DNA from: Chrysochromulina tobinii
Taxonomy: Eukaryota > Haptophyta > Prymnesiales > Chrysochromulinaceae
Length of the DNA: 11,437 nt
Assembly (NCBI GenBank): GCA_001275005.1
Contig: JWZX01002684.1
Span: forward strand, 1-11,437
Reading direction: 5' to 3'
Numbering within the stretch: position 1 is the stretch's first letter; the number at the start of each line of letters is the position of its first letter. Positions 7,077-11,437 of the stretch are shown piece by piece. Position numbers and translations under genes: made by a program. The notes under the pieces are model-generated. The model saw nothing but the letters and a program-made list of their open reading frames with translations. It was not told where the DNA came from and ran no database searches.

Positions 7077-7925
7077 TCAGATCATATGCTTCGAGTTCAA
7101 GCATGAGTGCGAACCTCTGCCTCCAGCACTCCTTACACCAAGTCCACTGCTGCCTGCACTGCCGCCGCCGCCATCGTGATCGTCCTCGTGATCGTCTGCC
7201 AAGGTCTGCTGCTGGGCGCGCCTACGCTCGACGGCCTTGTTCGCAAGGTCACCCAGGTGGACGAGCAGCACGACGAGCATGGCCACCTCGAGTCCAAGCA
7301 GCCCGAGCTGCACCCACGCCTGCTTCTGCTCCCCTGGAAGGGCTTGGCCGCTCAGGAGGTCGTGCAGGTCCTTGGCGCCCGCACCGAGGGCGATCAGGAG
7401 GTACGATTCGAAGAATTCGACCGAGAAGAAGGCGGCGTAGAAGGCCGCGGTCGGCACGCCGATGAGCGCCATGCCGTAATTCTTGATCGAGATCGGCACG
7501 TACGCCACACGCATGAGGAAGGCGGTCGAGAACGGCCGTTCACTCACTTCCGCTTCAAAGGCACTGAGGAGTTCATGCTTGGCGCTGCTCAGCCACAGGC
7601 CGTGCAACCAGGCGCGCAGCACCGTGCGGCCGAGCACGTAGCTGATGGTCGAGCTCAGAAACTTACAAAAGTAGTTGATTGCCCAACCTTGCGCAATCCC
7701 AAAGAGGTATCCCATCAGGAGCTCGATCGGGGTGGTGGGCAGCAGGAGCGACCAAACGGTGGCGAATCCAATCGTGGCGAGCATCACCGTCATTGGATAT
7801 TGCTCCTTACACTCCTGCGCAGTCGAGGCGAGCGCCGGCAAGTCAATGGACTTGTAGGCGACGAAGGCCGTGGTAATGATGGCGGCGACGAGCACGAGCG
7901 ATAGGAAAGTTTTCCCAGTGGGCAT
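7077..7925 (-). CDS. VTT-domain (TVP38/TMEM64-like) membrane protein
   Basis: A 282-residue membrane protein of the DedA/VTT superfamily (formerly 'SNARE-associated Golgi protein'). A first membrane helix spans residues 5-24. The VTT domain runs from about 45 to 185, with PIELLMGYLFGIAQGW and ISYVLGR (the Gly-rich re-entrant segment and following helix) and then MRVAYVPISIKNYGMALIGV, which fits the R..P.P...NY.....V motif of TVP38/TMEM64 proteins. A last helix lies at 204-224. The tail from 243 is His/Asp then Gly/Ser rich. Relatives act at Golgi, ER or endosomal membranes; VMP1 and TMEM41B of the superfamily are lipid scramblases, but the role of this subfamily is less clear. Start choice: the frame is open up to a GTG at 8054 with no ATG before 7925, whose context (A at -3) is good. 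The stop is 203 bases from the next gene. Confidence 0.85.
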   Translation of the reverse strand: MPTGKTFLSLVLVAAIITTAFVAYKSIDLPALASTAQECKEQYPMTVMLATIGFATVWSLLLPTTPIELLMGYLFGIAQGWAINYFCKFLSSTISYVLGRTVLRAWLHGLWLSSAKHELLSAFEAEVSERPFSTAFLMRVAYVPISIKNYGMALIGVPTAAFYAAFFSVEFFESYLLIALGAGAKDLHDLLSGQALPGEQKQAWVQLGLLGLEVAMLVVLLVHLGDLANKAVERRRAQQQTLADDHEDDHDGGGGSAGSSGLGVRSAGGRGSHSCLNSKHMI

Positions 7926-8078
7926 GATCTTGCGCGGTGTTTCGTCGCTGAGCAGGCCGCGGCGCAGGTCGGCGAGAATGGTGCACGTTGCCACTGCACT
8001 GCCGAAATACCGGCGACGGCGTCTAGCGCTCGGCCGACATTCATCATGCAGCACGACCTTTTAACTGTGAGTTGGTGC

Positions 8079-8096
8079 CTTCTCGGAACCGAGAAG
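8079..8096. promoter_or_regulatory. Perfect palindrome upstream of the VTT gene
   Basis: CTTCTCGG and CCGAGAAG are separated by AA. This perfect 8-base inverted repeat lies about 154 bases upstream of the VTT start codon. It could be a site for a dimeric regulator or chance; with a two-base loop it is unlikely to be an RNA hairpin as such. Confidence 0.3.
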
Positions 8097-8160
8097 TGCG
8101 GGAGCACGCTCCGGCTCACAGCCGTTTCACACAGAGCTGCATCATGTGGGACGAGAACGG

Positions 8161-8196
8161 AAGCCAAGTCAAGTCAAGGCCTATTGTAGTCAAGTC
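8161..8196 (+). repeat. AAGTC pentanucleotide array, copy 2
   Basis: Four units at 8161-8180 (AAGCC, AAGTC, AAGTC, AAGGC), then a gap and a further AAGTC at 8192-8196. This is the weakest of the three arrays. It lies about 240 bases upstream of the VTT start and 70 bases downstream of the next gene's stop, so its assignment to one gene is uncertain. Confidence 0.7.
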
Positions 8197-8266
8197 CTGT
8201 AGTCCTCATAATTCACCATGTAATTCACATCCAAGATCACCAGAGATCCGACCCCCTCTCATACTA

Positions 8267-9895
8267 CTAATGGGTTCCGGAGGCCCTGTGCCCTGCGAAA
8301 ACAGCCTTGGCTCCGCTGAGCAGGGTGAAGGTTCGATTGCCGACTGTCCCCTGGACAAACACATCGCGCACGCGGTGGACCAGTTTGCCTCGATGGCCAG
8401 CCGGCTTGCCGGCCGCCTCATCCTCCTGCCTCATACGCGCCAGCATCGCCTCGGAAATGGCATTGCAGCAGCCGAATTTGGCGTCGAAGAGTTCTGGCCG
8501 CAGCTGGCGCATACCCCGGTACGTGCACCAGCTGTGCGACTTGTGACAGAAGCTCGAGGCTCGCGCTTCGCAATAGGTGTGCTGGCCGCGTGAGACCAGG
8601 CCATCGAGCCCGAGGAGCAGCCGGCGTGAGTACCGTGCAGGCACGAGCAGGGCCTTATAGACCTCATCATCGCTCATGTAATTCCGCACTCGCAGCTGCT
8701 CGTAAATCTCGGCCGTCGCCCGTACCGGTAAATCTGTGGTGAGCAAATCTGCCCGCTCGTCGTCGAATGCGGACAAGATGGCTGCCAGGTCACCCGTCCA
8801 GCCTATGTCGTAGTCAATATTCCACACGTAGTCGAACGGTGCAGCTGCGCCGCCTCCCTTGTGGCCGTCCTGGGCGCCTCCCTTGTGGCTGTTTGCAGCA
8901 GCCCGTAGTTGAGGGAGCACGGCGGTGAAGGCATGCAAATCGCACGAGGTCCACGACCAACGGACAGGTGCACCACTGTAACTCGACTTGGCAGAGTAGT
9001 ACGTTCGCGCCGCAGGGCGACCATGCGAGTCGGGAAGCGTTGCAATCGTCGGAAAGAAGTTGGGCCACGTGCTCACAAAGCGCTGCGGATCCACACACAC
9101 GACGGTAGCGTTGCCAAGCACCGACCGCAGCTCGACCAGTGCTCGTTGAGCTGCCTGGCGCTTCCCTGCGTTTGACGCTGCGAGCTCGGTGGTTGTCCGC
9201 GAATGGTGCTTTGGCGTATGGTTCTTCATCGGCAAGTGGATCTTCGGCGTATGGTGCTCCAGCGTATGGTGCTTCAGCCCATGATTCTTCGTCGTGTGGT
9301 TCTTCGTCGTGTGGTTCTTCGTCGTGTGGTTCTTCGACGTGTGGTTCTTCGTCGTGTGGTTGATCTTTGGCATATGGTTCCTCGGCGGCGTATGTACATC
9401 CCCACCGCAGTAGCTGCAGCGGCGGCACTTGCACCACACGCAGTGGCTTTTGGCCGAATGGGCGTCGCAGAACCGCTGACACTCTGCGTGGGGCACGTCG
9501 TTGGGCTTACTACTGGAGCACGTCGCCGATCTATTGGGGGCAGTGGCCTGCGAGGCCGGCGCTGCCGCAGATTCCAGACGTCTCCCCGGCGAGAGTGTGT
9601 TCTCTCGCCTAGCAAGGTCTGCGGTGTCCTCGAGAGGGCAGCGATCCGCTGGGGTCTCGCCGACGAAGAACGTGACGATGAATGGCCTGCCGGCAGCTCT
9701 TAACTGCTTCTGCGCGAGGGCCAGCCTCGCAAGAACGGGTGCACTAATGGCGGCCGCGTGCACATTCGATACGACCCATGACGAATGGGCTGATGGCGGT
9801 CGCGTGCCGCGGAGCATCGGACGTTTGCCCCATCTGCCATCTAGCGCGGGCGACGCGGCCGCTGCAAACGCCATGGGCCAAAAAAGAGTCGACAT
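8267..9895 (-). CDS. Secretory glycosyltransferase-like protein with Cys-rich module and N-H-T repeat stalk
   Basis: A 542-residue protein, specific family not recognised. The N-terminus (LFWPMAFAAAASPA, residues 4-17) could be a short signal peptide. Residues 126-163 hold eight Cys, spaced C..(R)FC.(2)H.(5)C.WC.C..C..C, like Cys-rich modules I recall from algal secreted proteins. Residues 173-230 are a repeat stalk with unit TKNHT; five to six copies form N-H-T glycosylation sequons, with others at 121, 262 and 520. Residues 250-480 are a globular part with YVWNIDYDIGWTGDL, whose DYD (361-363) looks like the metal-binding DXD of a GT-A fold glycosyltransferase, followed by ADLLTTDL. More Cys occur at 442, 450, 457, 476 and 477. 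Enzymatic activity is inference. The first ATG at 9895 has a poor context (T at -3) and an upstream in-frame stop at 9914-9916; Met8 is an alternative start that keeps part of the hydrophobic run. Confidence 0.65.
   Translation of the reverse strand: MSTLFWPMAFAAAASPALDGRWGKRPMLRGTRPPSAHSSWVVSNVHAAAISAPVLARLALAQKQLRAAGRPFIVTFFVGETPADRCPLEDTADLARRENTLSPGRRLESAAAPASQATAPNRSATCSSSKPNDVPHAECQRFCDAHSAKSHCVWCKCRRCSYCGGDVHTPPRNHMPKINHTTKNHTSKNHTTKNHTTKNHTTKNHGLKHHTLEHHTPKIHLPMKNHTPKHHSRTTTELAASNAGKRQAAQRALVELRSVLGNATVVCVDPQRFVSTWPNFFPTIATLPDSHGRPAARTYYSAKSSYSGAPVRWSWTSCDLHAFTAVLPQLRAAANSHKGGAQDGHKGGGAAAPFDYVWNIDYDIGWTGDLAAILSAFDDERADLLTTDLPVRATAEIYEQLRVRNYMSDDEVYKALLVPARYSRRLLLGLDGLVSRGQHTYCEARASSFCHKSHSWCTYRGMRQLRPELFDAKFGCCNAISEAMLARMRQEDEAAGKPAGHRGKLVHRVRDVFVQGTVGNRTFTLLSGAKAVFAGHRASGTH
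9207..9377 (-). repeat. 15-base tandem repeat encoding the Lys-Asn-His-Thr stalk
   Basis: Units of 15 bases (plus strand TTCTTCGTCGTGTGG) are contiguous from 9285 to 9359 (five units, one with a single change). Degenerate 15- and 18-base units flank them, down to 9207 and up to 9377. Each 15-base unit is five codons, so length changes keep the frame, which fits an expandable protein stalk. Confidence 0.85.
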
Positions 9896-10362
9896 GCATT
9901 CGGCGAAACAATTTCAAAACGGATATCGACATGGCCACTCGGGTCCCGCGTGTATCTAGAACTTACCTGACCTCACGGATACGGTCGCAGCCCTGTGCCC
10001 TGTCACATGCGCGACATGGCGCCCGCCCTCTGACACATGGAGATGGGGCCAGACACATGGCCACATGGCCAGTCACAAATACGAAATCGCCTCACTGCAT
10101 GTGCACACAATGCGCCCCAGATCCACGCCCCTCGCCGCTGCTGCCTCGCACCCTCGCTCCTCTCGCCTCGCGTCCGATCTCGGTGCGATCTCGGTGCGAT
10201 CTCGGTGCGATCTCGGTGCGGCCTCGCGGGCGACCTCGGTGCTGCCTCGGCGCGACCATCGACCTCCTCTCGCCGCGCCTAGAGCGCGGCCTTCGAGAGG
10301 TACTCGAGGGAGTCCAAGGGCGCCGTGATGGGCACTTGCATGAAGGCGTCCTCTCGCCGCGC
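9896..10362. other. Intergenic: 5' flank of the repeat-stalk gene, 3' flank of the GAR-like gene
   Basis: No gene is supported. The 292-residue plus-strand open frame from 9778 to 10656 starts inside one gene, ends inside another, both antisense, and has no domain. The region holds CACATGG-type short repeats around 10029-10066, the 11-base array at 10176-10219 and the downstream copy of the GAR-like gene's end at 10265-10315. Confidence 0.5.
10176..10219. repeat. Four 11-base tandem units
   Basis: GATCTCGGTGC is repeated four times without change at 10176, 10187, 10198 and 10209, then decays into related CCTCGGTGC units to about 10245. Eleven is not a codon multiple, so this is not a coding array; it lies in the 3' flank of the GAR-like gene. 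Confidence 0.85.
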
Positions 10363-10399
10363 CTAGAGCGCGGCCTTCGAGAGGTACTCGAGGAAGTCC
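10265..10399. repeat. 84-base-offset direct repeat of the GAR-like gene's 3' end
   Basis: The 51 bases at 10349-10399, which include the last 12 codons and TAG stop of the GAR-like gene, recur at 10265-10315 with one mismatch (10310 against 10394). The offset of 84 bases is in frame on the minus strand. The downstream copy also reads LEYLSKAAL then TAG, with an open frame back to the true stop. Confidence 0.9.
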
Positions 10400-11211
10400 G
10401 TGTAGCTCGAGCCGACGCGCACCATGAGGCGCGAGTTGCGGATCGAGAGCTGCAGCTTGCGCGAGCCCAGCCGGTACACCGTGCCTGCATGCTTCTCGAG
10501 CGGCAACGTCACGCCGCTCTGCTTGAAGCGTTGCTTCAGGTTATGGACCATCCCGTCGACAGCACGCTCGGTCTCGGCGTCGGCGGCCGCGTCGGTGGGT
10601 GGCGGCTGCGGCGCTCGCGCCTGCTGCGCGCTGCCGCACGAGCCGTACGTCTGTGAGCCCGCTGCGGGCGGCGGATGGCCGTTCCGAAACTGGTCCGATT
10701 GGCCCATCCAGGTCGAGCCGCGCGGCTCGCCCACCCCACCCGGAAGGGGAGGCAGGCCGGCGTCGGAATGCGGCACCTCGGCCGCGATGTGCGGTGTCAT
10801 CGTGGGTGACTGGTGCGACAAGGCCGCCGCGGGCATGGCGGCGGGCGCAGGCGCACGGGATGCGCCAAACATGGATGGCTGCTGCATGGGCACGGGCGCC
10901 ATCGGGCGCGGCGACGTGTACTGGTCGTGCACGTACGCACCTTGCGACTGCTGGAGCTGCTCGCATTTCATCGCAAGCTCGGTCGCGAGCGTCTGCGACG
11001 CGATCGCGAGCCCACGCTGGACGCGGCACTCTGCCATCTGCTGCTGAATCACGGACGCGGCCGCCTCGAGGAGCCGCGCGAAGCCGGCGCCGTCGAACGA
11101 ACCACGTGCGTACGCGGAGGCGTCCAGCAGGTGGTTCAGCAGTGTCTGCGGGTCCTGTAGTGCGGCGTCATCCGGGACGTGGAACGGTGCCCGCGCTGTG
11201 GGCTGCATCAT
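10363..11211 (-). CDS. Protein with GAS2/GAR-like C-terminal domain
   Basis: A 282-residue protein. Residues 22-90 are predicted mostly helical (QTLLNHLLDASAYARGS, ARLLEAAASVIQQQM, ATELAMKCEQLQQS). Residues 100-210 are a low-complexity Pro/Ala/Gln/Ser linker. Residues 214-235 form a short helix (ERAVDGMVHNLKQRFKQ), and 243-280 read GTVYRLGSRKLQLSIRN then LMVRVGSSYTDFLEYLSK. This closely resembles the core of the GAS2-related (GAR) domain, in which YRVG...LRVRI..(V)MVRVGGGW..L..FL.K is typical and which binds microtubules in animals. The Cys/His residues at the start of the animal domain are absent, so this is a core-only version. A role at the cytoskeleton or flagellum is inference. The start is the first of two adjacent ATGs at 11209-11211, with A at -3. 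The last 12 codons and stop are duplicated just downstream. Confidence 0.7.
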   Translation of the reverse strand: MMQPTARAPFHVPDDAALQDPQTLLNHLLDASAYARGSFDGAGFARLLEAAASVIQQQMAECRVQRGLAIASQTLATELAMKCEQLQQSQGAYVHDQYTSPRPMAPVPMQQPSMFGASRAPAPAAMPAAALSHQSPTMTPHIAAEVPHSDAGLPPLPGGVGEPRGSTWMGQSDQFRNGHPPPAAGSQTYGSCGSAQQARAPQPPPTDAAADAETERAVDGMVHNLKQRFKQSGVTLPLEKHAGTVYRLGSRKLQLSIRNSRLMVRVGSSYTDFLEYLSKAAL

Positions 11212-11259
11212 GGTTCCTCAAGGTTTGTCAATGGCCTCGACATAGACGACCGGTGCTTC

Positions 11260-11299
11260 AAGTCAAGTCAAGGCAAGTCAAGTCAAGTCAAGTCAAGTT
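11260..11299 (+). repeat. AAGTC pentanucleotide array, copy 3
   Basis: Eight consecutive units: AAGTC twice, AAGGC, AAGTC four times, AAGTT. It lies 49 bases upstream of the GAR-like gene's start, in its presumed 5' untranslated region or promoter; relative to that gene it reads GACTT. The array is flanked by an 8-base direct repeat, CGGTGCTT, at 11251-11258 and 11300-11307. Confidence 0.9.
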
Positions 11300-11313
11300 C
11301 GGTGCTTAGAATT

Positions 11314-11335
11314 GCGCGCCTCATTAGAGGCGCGC
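11314..11335. repeat. Perfect 9-base inverted repeat
   Basis: GCGCGCCTC, the loop ATTA, then GAGGCGCGC. As RNA or single-stranded DNA this would form a strong GC-rich hairpin. It sits about 100 bases upstream of the GAR-like gene start; no T-run follows and the setting is eukaryotic, so a terminator reading is not favoured. Confidence 0.6.
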
Positions 11336-11437
11336 GCAGCATGTTCCACTCAACAAAATATCACTTCGATGATCGAACTCGAAAAGTCGCCGTGATTTCT
11401 ACAGTCGGGCCTGTGGGGTTCCAAACTGGGAGAGGGC

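Larger units (their letters stand above)
7926..8266. other. Intergenic: VTT promoter and 3' flank of the repeat-stalk gene
   Basis: No gene is seen. It contains an 18-base palindrome (8079-8096) and the second AAGTC array (8161-8196), both listed separately. A plus-strand open frame from 8072 to 8593 has no domain and runs antisense into the next gene. Confidence 0.5.

Noticed and set aside
6874-7104. Upstream ATG at 7104 for the CLC gene, adding 77 residues
   Set aside because: It would overlap the VTT coding region by 28 bases, and the added residues look like translated promoter; kept only as an alternative start.
7107-7904. 265-residue plus-strand open frame opposite the VTT gene
   Set aside because: Antisense to a well-supported membrane protein and without any domain.
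7926-8054. GTG start at 8054 for the VTT gene, adding 43 residues
   Set aside because: No ATG in that stretch; a eukaryotic gene should start at ATG, and 7925 has a good context.
9207-9377. CRISPR-like array
   Set aside because: Units are contiguous with no spacers and lie in frame inside a gene; it is a coding minisatellite.
9778-10656. 292-residue plus-strand open frame
   Set aside because: It starts antisense in one gene, crosses simple repeats and ends antisense in another; no recognisable domain.

Overview
The window looks like nuclear DNA from a GC-rich unicellular eukaryote, most likely an alga of the haptophyte type. The evidence is five long, apparently intron-free genes with GC-rich third positions, and eukaryotic domain architectures: Skp1/BTB-like plus SAP plus leucine-rich repeats, a CLC channel with two CBS domains, a TVP38/TMEM64-like membrane protein, a GAS2/GAR-like C-terminus and a secreted protein with a Cys-rich module. 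There are no bacterial-type ribosome sites or operons. The exact lineage is inferred, not proven.

Layout. A plus-strand gene at 415-1959 encodes a Skp1/BTB-SAP-LRR protein. It converges, across about 670 bases with no clear gene, on a minus-strand gene at 6873-2629. The remaining three genes are also on the minus strand in head-to-tail order: a VTT-domain membrane protein (7925-7077), a putative glycosyltransferase-like secretory protein with a Lys-Asn-His-Thr repeat stalk (9895-8267) and a small protein with a GAR-like C-terminal domain (11211-10363).

The standout is the 1414-residue protein at 6873-2629. It joins a full CLC chloride channel/transporter core, a pair of CBS domains and then two tandem domains that resemble BLUF (blue light sensing using FAD) domains. 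The first keeps the Tyr, Asn and Gln of the BLUF flavin pocket; the second keeps Tyr and Asn but has Gly in place of the Gln. The CLC part also carries Asp in place of the external gating Glu and of the internal proton-transfer Glu. A light-modulated anion channel or exchanger is the obvious hypothesis. It would parallel in concept the rhodopsin-bestrophin fusions known from algae but use different parts. That it binds flavin or responds to light is inference.

Structure outside the genes: arrays of the pentanucleotide AAGTC lie in the 5' flank of three of the five genes. Short direct repeats copy the stop-codon region of two genes just downstream of them. Several palindromes lie in the presumed promoters. 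No functional coupling between the five genes is implied, because neighbouring eukaryotic genes are usually independent.
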